Assembly (NCBI GenBank): GCA_014376885.1
Contig: JACMQR010000289.1
Coordinates: forward strand, 1 to 10,165
Length of the DNA: 10,165 nucleotides
Origin: Polaromonas sp.
GTDB lineage: Bacteria > Pseudomonadota > Gammaproteobacteria > Burkholderiales > Burkholderiaceae_C
Direction of reading: 5' to 3'
Shown here: positions 1 through 5,674 of the stretch, one piece after another
How positions within the stretch are numbered: position 1 is the first letter of the stretch
Layout: each line of letters starts with the position of its first letter
The notes under the pieces: model-generated
Told to the model about the DNA's origin: nothing
Database searches by the model: none
Seen by the model: the letters and a program-made list of their open reading frames with translations, nothing else
Translations under genes and position numbers: made by a program

Positions 1-130
1 AGTGGTTGATCATCGGCAGGTCTTCCAGCCAGGTCAGCACCAGGCGCTTGTGGTCGTCCAGTGGGTTGCACGGCGGGTAGGGCATGGCTTCGTACTGGCT
101 CTTGACCTTTGGGAGGTAGTTTTGGGGCAT
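1..130 (-). CDS. Class I SAM-dependent methyltransferase, N-terminal fragment (gene runs off the left edge)
   Basis: Reading the minus strand from an ATG at 130-128 gives 43 open codons up to the window edge. The start of the product is MPQNYLPKVKSQYEAMPYPP, followed by a charged segment containing NPLDDHKRLVLTW. The pattern QYExxPYPxxxPxDExKRL near the N-terminus is, from memory, typical of a group of bacterial class I SAM-dependent methyltransferases; the SAM-binding GxGxG motif would lie beyond the edge and cannot be seen. No good Shine-Dalgarno sequence precedes the ATG. The frame stays open for some codons upstream, so the start rests mainly on the family-like N-terminus. The substrate is unknown. 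It is transcribed divergently from the accessory block to its right. Confidence 0.5.
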   Translation of the reverse strand, partial: MPQNYLPKVKSQYEAMPYPPCNPLDDHKRLVLTWLEDLPMINH

Positions 131-250
131 GGCGTGTGTTGAAGTGATGGGGGGAATGGGGATGGGATTATTGTCAGCGGACCGATCACAGGAATGTATA
201 CGGCGCTTTCAGGTAGGCCTACAGCGAAAAACCGCCCCTGACTTGTAGTA

Positions 251-271
251 CCTGCATGCACGACATGCAGG
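251..271. repeat. Perfect 8-bp inverted repeat with 5-nt loop
   Basis: The arms are CCTGCATG (251-258) and CATGCAGG (264-271), separated by CACGA. No run of T follows on either strand, so it is not a standard intrinsic terminator. It could be an operator or an RNA hairpin in the 5' leader of either divergent gene. Its function cannot be told from sequence alone. Confidence 0.6.
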
Positions 272-383
272 GCTGCTGTCTCTGGTGATGTGGGCGGGTC
301 AAGGCAATTCGGCTCTACCATCAGGAATATCGAAACCACAGCGTTTGACCAAGACTCGGCATGAACTTGTATTGATGCAATTA

Positions 384-416
384 TTGAAAATCGCTTAGCT
401 TGCTGCTACTTTTAAT
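384..416 (+). promoter_or_regulatory. Candidate sigma-70 promoter for the nuclease-like gene
   Basis: TTGAAA at 384-389 is a good -35 hexamer. Seventeen bases later lies TACTTT (407-412, a poor -10), overlapped by TTTAAT (411-416, a better -10 but with a 21-base spacer). The segment lies about 30 bases before the first ribosome-binding site. The exact -10 is ambiguous and no data support it beyond the hexamers and the local A+T richness. Confidence 0.35.
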
Positions 417-446
417 GTAGCTAACTATTCAACAAAGGAAAAGTGA

Positions 447-533
447 ATGACAGTTTTTCTAGGCGAGGTTGTCATGTTGTGTTGTGACACCTTGCGGGAT
501 ATGTCAAGTCAGGGCCGTACAAATGCCGATTGA
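447..533 (+). CDS. Short 28-codon leader ORF overlapping the nuclease-like gene
   Basis: An ATG at 447 sits 6 bases after GGAA (437-440) in an A-rich, purine-rich Shine-Dalgarno context, the best ribosome-binding site in this region. The frame runs 28 codons, beginning MTVFLGEVVMLCC, and stops with TGA at 531-533. That stop lies 8 bases inside the next gene if that gene starts at 523. The arrangement would allow translational coupling. I recognise no domain. Alternatives are a non-functional remnant, or the true beginning of the downstream protein separated from it by a frameshift. The first is as likely as a working leader peptide. Confidence 0.35.
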   Translation: MTVFLGEVVMLCCDTLRDMSSQGRTNAD

Positions 534-1056
534 GCACCATGTCTTGAAGAAGTTGAACCAACGCGATGTGAATGTCTTTATCGAAGTCTCCTCCATTGCG
601 GAGGACTTCGCTCAGTTCCTCAGGACCCCTGCAATTGAGAACGCAATATCTGACGTGCACAAACACGGAGCGACAAGCACACAAATTCAAGCCATAGTTT
701 GTCAAGGTGCGGAAAAACTAGGGTTCGCTACTGAGAAGAAGAACTTATTTAAACAGTATCCCGTCCCTGCACTCCGGCCAGATTTCTACATGCAGGTAGG
801 CACTACTGGAATTTTGTTGGAAGTAGAACGCGGAAAAACGACAGCAAATAACATGGATCTCCTTGACCTATGGAAGTGCCATATATGCGAACATGCTGAC
901 TTTTTATTCTTACTCGTTCCGAACAAACGACATGCGCAGAAAGGAAACGGCACCAGACCGTACGCGCAGGTCAAGAAACGCCTTAGCACCTTCTTCGAGA
1001 GCCAAAATCATGTCAATGTTGAAGCCGCATTTTTGTTCGGCTACGGCGAGGCTTAA
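523..1056 (+). CDS. PD-(D/E)XK nuclease-like protein, possible orphan restriction endonuclease (177 aa)
   Basis: The frame is open from a TTG at 469, but I choose ATG 523 because AGGG at 511-514 lies 8 bases upstream, while the TTG has no properly spaced site; a TAG at 460 closes the frame upstream. The 177-aa product has an N-terminal helical half, then RPDFY with D87, a short turn, and ILLEVERGK with E100, E102 and K105. After that come NN at 109-110, D112 and W117, then the hydrophobic strand ADFLFLLVPN. An Asp followed 12 residues later by Glu-x-Glu at the end of a hydrophobic strand is the BamHI/BglII-like variant of the PD-(D/E)XK active site, and the following NN.D..(W/F)K pattern also resembles that group. 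No DNA methyltransferase adjoins it. Codons are A+T-rich compared with the neighbours to the right, suggesting recent acquisition. The exact family and any DNA specificity are not established; a nuclease fold is my best inference. Confidence 0.55.
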   Translation: MPIEHHVLKKLNQRDVNVFIEVSSIAEDFAQFLRTPAIENAISDVHKHGATSTQIQAIVCQGAEKLGFATEKKNLFKQYPVPALRPDFYMQVGTTGILLEVERGKTTANNMDLLDLWKCHICEHADFLFLLVPNKRHAQKGNGTRPYAQVKKRLSTFFESQNHVNVEAAFLFGYGEA

Positions 1057-1068
1057 TCTTCCTTCAAG

Positions 1069-1090
1069 CGGCCCTGCTTGCGGCAGGCCG
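1069..1090 (+). terminator. Stem-loop just after the nuclease-like gene, without a T tract
   Basis: Thirteen bases after the stop codon lies a hairpin with arms CGGCC-c-TGC and GCA-GGCCG around the loop TTGCG: 8 paired bases with one bulged C. There is no run of T behind it, so it may protect the transcript end or slow polymerase rather than act as a classical intrinsic terminator. It separates the nuclease-like gene from the brnT promoter region. Confidence 0.3.
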
Positions 1091-1140
1091 ACTATGTCAA
1101 ACGATTAAATCTTAGCAGACAGGCAATCACTGCAGAGTAA

Positions 1141-1162
1141 GGTTTTTGTAACTACAATAACC
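1141..1162 (+). promoter_or_regulatory. Palindromic operator candidate overlapping the brnT -10 box
   Basis: The 22 bases form an imperfect palindrome: left half GGTTTTTGTAA, right half CTACAATAACC. Nine of eleven positions pair, with a core of TTGTA-AC-TACAA. The right half contains TACAAT (1153-1158), a 5/6 match to the -10 consensus, ending only 7 bases before the brnT ATG. A ribbon-helix-helix antitoxin binding here would block RNA polymerase, which fits the known autoregulation of BrnTA operons by BrnA. No convincing -35 hexamer is seen at 16-18 bases upstream. The symmetry is seen directly; the regulator assignment is inferred. Confidence 0.5.
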
Positions 1163-1165
1163 ATC

Positions 1166-1441
1166 ATGGCTGTTACCTTCGATCCACCGAAGCGAGACAA
1201 AGCTTTGGCGGAACGGGGCCTGGACTTTGCGGACGCCGAAATAGTTTTTGCGGGTGTCACCCTTGAAATTGAAGACACCCGCAGGGACTATGGTGAACAG
1301 CGAATCATCTGTTTCGGTCTGCTGGCTGGACGGCTGATCGTCATCGGATACACACCGCGTGGCGCGGATCGTCACGTCTTCAGTATGAGGAAAGCCAATG
1401 ATCGCGAAAAAGCCCGCATTGCACCGCTCCTTGACGTCTGA
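1166..1441 (+). CDS. brnT: BrnT family type II toxin (ribonuclease)
   Basis: This 91-aa protein has the BrnT layout: N-terminal FDPPKRDKALAERGLDFADA (helix plus the conserved Lys and Gly-(hydrophobic)-x-F/A region), a VFAG segment, the strands around EQRIICFGLLAGRLIVIGYTPRG, and a C-terminal FSMRKANDREKAR, which corresponds to the conserved Ser/Ala-x-Arg-x-Ala-x-x-x-Glu helix. BrnT toxins are small RelE-like-fold ribonucleases that inhibit translation and are neutralised by BrnA. Length is normal. The start at ATG 1166 gives the canonical N-terminus but has no Shine-Dalgarno sequence, and the likely -10 box ends 7 bases upstream, so the mRNA may be leaderless. The antitoxin gene overlaps its 3' end by 44 bases in another frame. 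Confidence 0.85.
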   Translation: MAVTFDPPKRDKALAERGLDFADAEIVFAGVTLEIEDTRRDYGEQRIICFGLLAGRLIVIGYTPRGADRHVFSMRKANDREKARIAPLLDV

Positions 1442-1673
1442 CTTGGCGCGGGTTGATGCACATGTCGTTCAAAAGGACGAATACGACGACTTGCCCGAAC
1501 TGGACGAAGCCATGCTGGCGCGCGGTCGGGTCAATCGGGGGGGGCGTCCCGTCGCAACCAATCCGCGCAAGCTGCTTTCCATCCGACTGCCTGCCGATGT
1601 GATCGAGCGCTGGAAGGCCACCGGCCCGGGCTGGCAGACACGCATGGCTGAACGGCTCAGTTCGGTTCAATGA
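1398..1673 (+). CDS. brnA: BrnA family antitoxin (ribbon-helix-helix repressor)
   Basis: The 91-aa product has an acidic, flexible N-terminal part containing DEYDDLPELDEAML, expected to wrap the toxin. Its C-terminal half, LLSIRLPADVIERWKATGPG followed by WQTRMAERL, carries the beta-strand LSIRLP and the GPGWQTRM signature of BrnA ribbon-helix-helix domains. BrnA binds BrnT and, as a dimer, represses the operon. ATG 1398 is supported by GAGG at 1387-1390, 7 bases upstream. The start lies inside brnT, a 44-base overlap that couples the pair. The gene order toxin-then-antitoxin is standard for BrnTA. The product is full length. The natural target site is the palindrome in front of brnT. Confidence 0.85.
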   Translation: MIAKKPALHRSLTSDLARVDAHVVQKDEYDDLPELDEAMLARGRVNRGGRPVATNPRKLLSIRLPADVIERWKATGPGWQTRMAERLSSVQ

Positions 1674-1708
1674 TCGATTGAGCTTGTCATGTGCTTTCGA
1701 TGGACAAG
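1667..1708. repeat. Two small inverted repeats between convergent brnA and the lipoprotein gene
   Basis: The first repeat is TCAAT (1667-1671) and ATTGA (1677-1681), which straddles the brnA stop codon. The second is CTTGTC (1683-1688) and GACAAG (1703-1708). Neither is followed by a T run. They sit where two convergent transcripts must end and may fold in both RNAs, but a terminator role is not shown. The spacer up to 1746 holds nothing else that I can support. Confidence 0.35.
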
Positions 1709-1746
1709 TGCCCCGGGTGAATTTGACGGCAACGCCAGGCATCCCA

Positions 1747-2493
1747 TCACCGCACCGGCAAGAACTGCAAAAACGTCCCGCCGACAAAGTTCTGCACATA
1801 GCTGATCACCGCGCGCCGGTATTTCTCGGTCGCAACCTCGGCCAGCAGGTCGAGCCGGCCGATGATCTTGCCGAATTCGCGCTCGAAGCTCAGGTTGCGC
1901 TCCGGGCCAGACATGTCGTCAGCCAGGAGCAGCGGCTGGCCTGCGGCATTGCGCCGGGTCGAGAGCAGCCAGACGGCGATTTCGATGTTGCGCGCGGCGT
2001 TGTAGACATGCTGGTTGTCCAGGCTGTCCACCAGGTACACGCGCGTTCGCCCGCCATGGGCGGTCACCAGCATGTCGGCACTGGCCGCGACAAAAGCCGC
2101 AACTCGGTCGCCGGTGAAGTCGACATGCAGCGCAAGCGACAGCGCGGCAATGTCGCGCTTGCCCTGCAATGCCGGCCAGGGCACCGGGCTGTCCAGCGAC
2201 AGGCGCAGCTGCGCCATGGCGACTTCGCGGCTGGCGGCACCGGTTTTTCGCCACTCGGACGGGTTGCGCCGGTAGAGCTTGTCGGCAATGCGCAGCAGGC
2301 TGTCCAGGTTGTCGCGCATGCCGAGCGTGGCCATGCGGTTGACGTCGGACTGGGCCAGCTCGGCGGGGTGCATCGGCGCAATTTGCGTCTCGCCGCGCTC
2401 GATGGGCGCCGGGCCGGCGCAGCCTGCCAGCACCAGGACCAGGACCAGCGTGAACGCCGGCAAGGAAATCGGCAGGGCAGTGCTGCGCCGCAT
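1747..2493 (-). CDS. Putative lipoprotein of unknown function
   Basis: The 248-aa product starts with two Arg, a hydrophobic core (LPAFTLVLVLVLAGC) and a canonical lipobox LAGC with C25 as the lipidation site, so it should be a lipid-anchored periplasmic or outer-membrane protein. The mature part is mostly helical, with NLDSLLRIADKLYRRNPSEW (62-81) and GKIIGRLDLLAEVATEKYRR (208-227) as likely conserved blocks; there is no other Cys and no membrane segment. I recognise it only as a hypothetical lipoprotein of the kind seen in Burkholderiales, with no assigned role. It lies 20 bases downstream of the CoA-binding protein gene on the same strand, with AGG 7 bases before the ATG, so they are probably co-transcribed. 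Confidence 0.75.
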   Translation of the reverse strand: MRRSTALPISLPAFTLVLVLVLAGCAGPAPIERGETQIAPMHPAELAQSDVNRMATLGMRDNLDSLLRIADKLYRRNPSEWRKTGAASREVAMAQLRLSLDSPVPWPALQGKRDIAALSLALHVDFTGDRVAAFVAASADMLVTAHGGRTRVYLVDSLDNQHVYNAARNIEIAVWLLSTRRNAAGQPLLLADDMSGPERNLSFEREFGKIIGRLDLLAEVATEKYRRAVISYVQNFVGGTFLQFLPVR

Positions 2494-2513
2494 GCGCGCC
2501 TAGGCAGCCAGGA

Positions 2514-2978
2514 TCAAGCCCATGACCCGGCCGCCTGCGCCGGGGGCGTGATCAGACCACTGGACAGCAGCACCCGGTGGTCGATCTTGAGGCAGTGGTT
2601 CTGCACCACCAGCAGGCCGGCGGCTTCGGCTTTGGCGGCGGCGGCGGCATGGCTCACGCCCAGCTGCATCCAGACCGCTTTGGCGCCAATGGCAATCGCC
2701 TCATCAACGACCGGCGCAATGTCCTCACTGTTCCTGAAGCAGTTCACCAAATCGATTTTTTCGTGCTGCGCCGCTTCCTGCAGCGTGGCGTAAGCCTTTT
2801 CGCCGAGCACTTCAGTGGCGTTCGGGTTGACCGGAATGATGCGGTAGCCGGCGGCCTGCATGTAGCGCGCCACGTCAAAACTGGCGCGGTGCGGCTTGGG
2901 CGACAGGCCGACGACGGCAATGGTGCGGCAGTCGTTCAGGATGCGGGCAATGCGTTCGGGCAGGGCAAGAGGCTTCAT
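2514..2978 (-). CDS. CoA-binding protein, YccU family
   Basis: The 154-aa protein is a single Rossmann-like CoA-binding domain (the CoA_binding_2 type). Recognisable elements are AVVGLSPKPHRASF (21-34, nucleotide/CoA loop), the strand IIPVNPN (47-53), VNCFRNSEDIAPVVDEAI (78-95), VWMQLGV (102-108) and the C-terminal NHCLKIDH (127-134). Homologues are stand-alone proteins of normal length around 140-150 residues, whose physiological role is not settled; they resemble the CoA-binding part of succinyl-CoA synthetase and protein acetyltransferases. CGGAG lies 7 bases before the ATG. It follows the DsbD-like gene by 65 bases and precedes the lipoprotein gene by 20, so the three may form one transcript. 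The family call is secure, the function is not. Confidence 0.85.
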   Translation of the reverse strand: MKPLALPERIARILNDCRTIAVVGLSPKPHRASFDVARYMQAAGYRIIPVNPNATEVLGEKAYATLQEAAQHEKIDLVNCFRNSEDIAPVVDEAIAIGAKAVWMQLGVSHAAAAAKAEAAGLLVVQNHCLKIDHRVLLSSGLITPPAQAAGSWA

Positions 2979-3003
2979 CGGGCAACTCCGGTGGATGGCG
3001 CGT

Positions 3004-3019
3004 GCTGGCCGCAGCCAGC
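3004..3019. repeat. Hairpin in the dsbD-to-CoA-binding gene gap
   Basis: Arms GCTGGC (3004-3009) and GCCAGC (3014-3019) enclose CGCA, and two further pairs extend the stem beyond one mismatch. There is no T tract in either direction. It could reduce read-through or stabilise RNA ends between dsbD and the following gene. Confidence 0.35.
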
Positions 3020-3043
3020 GCGCTCAGGCGCGGCCGCCGTGCC

Positions 3044-5236
3044 TCACAGTTTGGCCAGTTCGGCCTTGAGGTCGCGCACGGACAAGATTTCAGACAATAC
3101 CACCGGCGCGCGGCCGGCCTTGTAAAACACGTAAACCGGCACGCCGCTGCGGCCCAGCGCGGCCAGTGCCTGGGTGACGGCCGGGTCGCGGCGCGTCCAG
3201 TCGGCGCGCAGCAGCACCACATTCTTGGCGTCCATTTCGGCCAGAATGTCGGCATCGGCCAGCGTGGCCTTTTTGTTGTACTGGCAGGTCACGCACCAGG
3301 CGGCGGTGAAATCGACGAACACGCTCTGCCCCTGCCCAGTCAGCTGCTCGACCCGGCCGGGCTGCCAGTCCTGCCAGCGCGCCGCTGCCAGCGCTGCCGG
3401 CGCGGCCACCGGCTTGACAATGTTCGGGCCGATGGCCCAGACGGCCAGCGCGCTGAGCGCGACGGAAAACGCCGCGATGGCCGGCCGCGCCGCGCCGCGC
3501 AGGCCGAGCGACCAGACCGCCAGCGCCAGCAGCACCAAGAGCGCCAGCAGCGCGCCGGCGCCGTCGATGCCGCTTTGCTGGCCGAGCACCCAGACCAGCC
3601 AGGCGACGGTGGCAAACATCGGAAAGGCCATCAGCTGCCTGAACGTCACCATCCAGGCGCCGGGCCGGGGCAGCAGGCGGGCCACGCCGGGCGCGGCGCT
3701 GGCCGCCAGGTAGGGCAGCGCCATGCCGACGCCGATCGCGCCGAACACCGCCAGCGCCTGCGCCGCCGGCAGGCCGACCGCATACCCGAGCGACGCGCCC
3801 ATGAAGGGCGCGGTGCAGGGCGAGGCAATCGCCGTGGCCAGCACGCCCGACAAAAAAGCATTGACGGCCGGGTTCTTCGCCTGCAGGTTCATCACCCGGC
3901 TGGGCAAGATGCTGCCGAACTCGAACAGTCCGGCCAGGTTCAGCCCGAGCAGGGTGAACAGCGCCGCCAGCGCGGCCACCACCGCCGGGCTTTGCAGCTG
4001 AAAGCCCCAGCCCAGCTGGTCGCCCGCTGCCCGCAAGCCCAGCAGCAGGGCGCCGAGCGCCAGAAACGACAGCACCACGCCGGCGGTGTAGGCCAGCCCC
4101 GAGGCCAGGCGCGCCGCCCGGCTTGTTTCGTTCACAAAGCCGACCACCTTGATGGCCAGCACCGGAAACACGCAGGGCATCAGGTTGAGGATCAGCCCGC
4201 CGAGCAGCGCGCCCAGCAGGGCGGCAAGCAGGCCGGTCGACGGCGCGCCGGAGCCCGCTGGCGGCGCCAGGCCGGCCGCATTGGCCCTGAGCGCCGCCTG
4301 TAGCGCCGGCGAAAGGGCGGCGATTGGCGCAGCGGCTGGCCAGTCGCCACTGACCGGCGCGTCGATGCGGTAGGCGGCTCCCTCGGTGGCCACGACCAGC
4401 GGCAGGCGTGCCGGGCTGGCGGTGCGGTGCGCGGCCAGCGGCAGCTGCGCCGTCCAGACCGCGCCCTGCCAGGCCTGCTGCCAGGAGGCGGCCGGGTCGG
4501 TGACGCCGCCGGTTTCGGGAAACAGGGCCAGCGTCCGGCCCTGCAGCGCGGCCGGCAGGCTGCCCAGCGACACCGTGAGCAACTGGCTGTCGACGCGGAC
4601 TTCCAGCTGGCTGGCAGCGGCGGGAAGCGGCCGGGGCGCAGCATCGAACGCGGCCTGGAACAGGCCGGCGCTGGACGCCGTCGAGCCTCGGGCCGGCAGG
4701 CTCAGGCTGAACTCGCCTTCTTGCGGAATGCATTCCTTGCGGCAGACCAGCCAGACTGCCTTGAGCTTGATGTCGAGCTGCGCGGCGCTGAAGCCCGGGG
4801 CCACGGTGAGCGGCACCGGCAGCAGCACGGTGCCTTCGTAGCCATAGTTGGCCAGCGAGCCGAGCGGTATTTTTTTCGGTGTCGGCCAGGCGATCTCGCC
4901 GGCTGTGACGCCGGTCGGCAGCTGCCACTCAAGAACCGTCGGCAGGCCCGAGTCGCCGGAGTTTTTCCAGTAGGTGTGCCATTCGGGCTGGTGCGCCAGC
5001 TGCAGGCCGAGCCAGACCGGCTTGCCCGGCTCGACGCCTTCGGGCGCCCAGGCGAGCAGCTCGGCGCGCACCTGGTCGGTGGTGACCACCTGCGCTGGGC
5101 TGGCGCTGCCCGCCAGTTTGACCAGCGCGCTTTCGGCGGCAACTCCAGTTGGCAGGGTTGCACCGCCTGCCAGCAGCAGGGCGGCCAGCACGAAAGGGGA
5201 GAAAAAAAAGCGTTTCAGCAAGACATCAAGACTCAT
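3044..5236 (-). CDS. dsbD: DsbD/ScsB-like transmembrane thiol:disulfide interchange protein
   Basis: The 730-aa product moves reducing equivalents from cytosolic thioredoxin through the inner membrane to periplasmic thiol proteins. It has a signal segment (about 10-34). A periplasmic N-terminal domain follows, with WLGLQLAHQPEWHTYWKNSG (75-94) and C165/C169 in VCRKECIP. A roughly eight-helix membrane domain (about 335-605) carries C355 in NLMPCVFP and C474 in ASPCTAPF. The C-terminal thioredoxin-like domain has the WCVTC active site (C648, C651). These are its only six cysteines: exactly the three redox pairs expected. The N-terminal domain resembles the ScsB-like 'disulfide bond corrector' type rather than the classical E. 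coli DsbD alpha domain, so ScsB is an alternative name. Length fits ScsB-like proteins and is longer than E. coli DsbD. The ATG at 5236 has no clear Shine-Dalgarno sequence. The gene leads the minus-strand cluster. Confidence 0.88.
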   Translation of the reverse strand: MSLDVLLKRFFFSPFVLAALLLAGGATLPTGVAAESALVKLAGSASPAQVVTTDQVRAELLAWAPEGVEPGKPVWLGLQLAHQPEWHTYWKNSGDSGLPTVLEWQLPTGVTAGEIAWPTPKKIPLGSLANYGYEGTVLLPVPLTVAPGFSAAQLDIKLKAVWLVCRKECIPQEGEFSLSLPARGSTASSAGLFQAAFDAAPRPLPAAASQLEVRVDSQLLTVSLGSLPAALQGRTLALFPETGGVTDPAASWQQAWQGAVWTAQLPLAAHRTASPARLPLVVATEGAAYRIDAPVSGDWPAAAPIAALSPALQAALRANAAGLAPPAGSGAPSTGLLAALLGALLGGLILNLMPCVFPVLAIKVVGFVNETSRAARLASGLAYTAGVVLSFLALGALLLGLRAAGDQLGWGFQLQSPAVVAALAALFTLLGLNLAGLFEFGSILPSRVMNLQAKNPAVNAFLSGVLATAIASPCTAPFMGASLGYAVGLPAAQALAVFGAIGVGMALPYLAASAAPGVARLLPRPGAWMVTFRQLMAFPMFATVAWLVWVLGQQSGIDGAGALLALLVLLALAVWSLGLRGAARPAIAAFSVALSALAVWAIGPNIVKPVAAPAALAAARWQDWQPGRVEQLTGQGQSVFVDFTAAWCVTCQYNKKATLADADILAEMDAKNVVLLRADWTRRDPAVTQALAALGRSGVPVYVFYKAGRAPVVLSEILSVRDLKAELAKL

Positions 5237-5674
5237 GGTTAGGTGGAGCGCAAGTCCTTCTGCAAAGTTCCTTGGAAAACGTTTGGGCCGTTGCAGACAA
5301 GGGGCATGGCGCGGGCTGAAACAGGCCCTAAAAACTGTTGACCTGTTGTGGAGTCGAGCAGGCTCAGCAGCGTGCTGGCGCCCTTGAGGCGACGCCTGGG
5401 CCGGCTAGCCTGCAAGTCGCAGTCTAACCAACTGGATGACCCCCAGCGGTGCGACGACGCGGGACAAGCCGTCATCAGCCAAGCAGGACGGTGTTCAGCC
5501 TCTTTTTCAACCGATCGTCCCAGGCCAAGGCTCTTTACATTGAAGCTGACTGCGCTTCAACGGAACACGGCAGATCAGCGCAGAACACAGCACAAGCCAG
5601 CCAGCCATTTCGGGAAAACAGGCTGCCATCACAAAACCTGAAAACCCTTGACCCGAGGTAAAAATTTTTTCAAC
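5237..5674. other. Long divergent spacer between dsbD and the small exported-protein gene
   Basis: These 438 bases carry no gene I can support; short frames on both strands give Arg/Ser-rich products without domains. There is a 7-bp perfect inverted repeat with arms TTGAAGC (5540-5546) and GCTTCAA (5554-5560) around a 7-base centre. Near the right end is an A5T6 tract (5660-5670), with further A and T runs just inside the following gene. Both divergent promoters should lie here, but I could not assign -35/-10 pairs with confidence. A minus-strand stretch around 5424-5441 looks superficially like a tRNA D-arm but does not extend to a full tRNA. Confidence 0.5.

Larger units (their letters stand above)
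131..446. other. Gene-free spacer with two inverted repeats and a candidate promoter
   Basis: I see no credible gene in these 316 bases between two divergent starts. A 101-codon minus-strand reading frame overlaps it, but its product is rich in Pro, Ser and Thr with no domain and it contradicts the methyltransferase frame. The spacer holds a 10-bp perfect palindrome (213-222), an 8-bp inverted repeat (251-271) and a promoter-like A+T-rich segment near 384-416. Base composition drops visibly in GC from about 340 onward, which marks the left side of the accessory block. Confidence 0.6.

Noticed and set aside
34..339. 101-codon minus-strand reading frame across the left spacer
   Set aside because: It overlaps the methyltransferase frame, is rich in Pro/Ser/Thr and Arg without a domain, and crosses both inverted repeats of the spacer.
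469..522. TTG start for the nuclease-like gene
   Set aside because: It lacks a correctly spaced Shine-Dalgarno sequence, whereas ATG 523 has AGGG 8 bases upstream.
1678..2793. 371-codon plus-strand frame
   Set aside because: It is the antisense shadow of the lipoprotein and CoA-binding protein genes. Its product is Arg/Gln/His-rich and has no domain, while the two minus-strand proteins have clear signatures.
3002..4303. 433-codon plus-strand frame
   Set aside because: It is antisense to dsbD. The long open frame is a by-product of the G+C bias at dsbD third positions; the product is Gln/Arg/His-rich low-complexity.
5424..5441. tRNA-like segment on the minus strand resembling a D-arm (CAGTTGGTTAGA)
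   Set aside because: No seven-base anticodon loop, TTCGA T-loop or acceptor pairing follows at the required distances.
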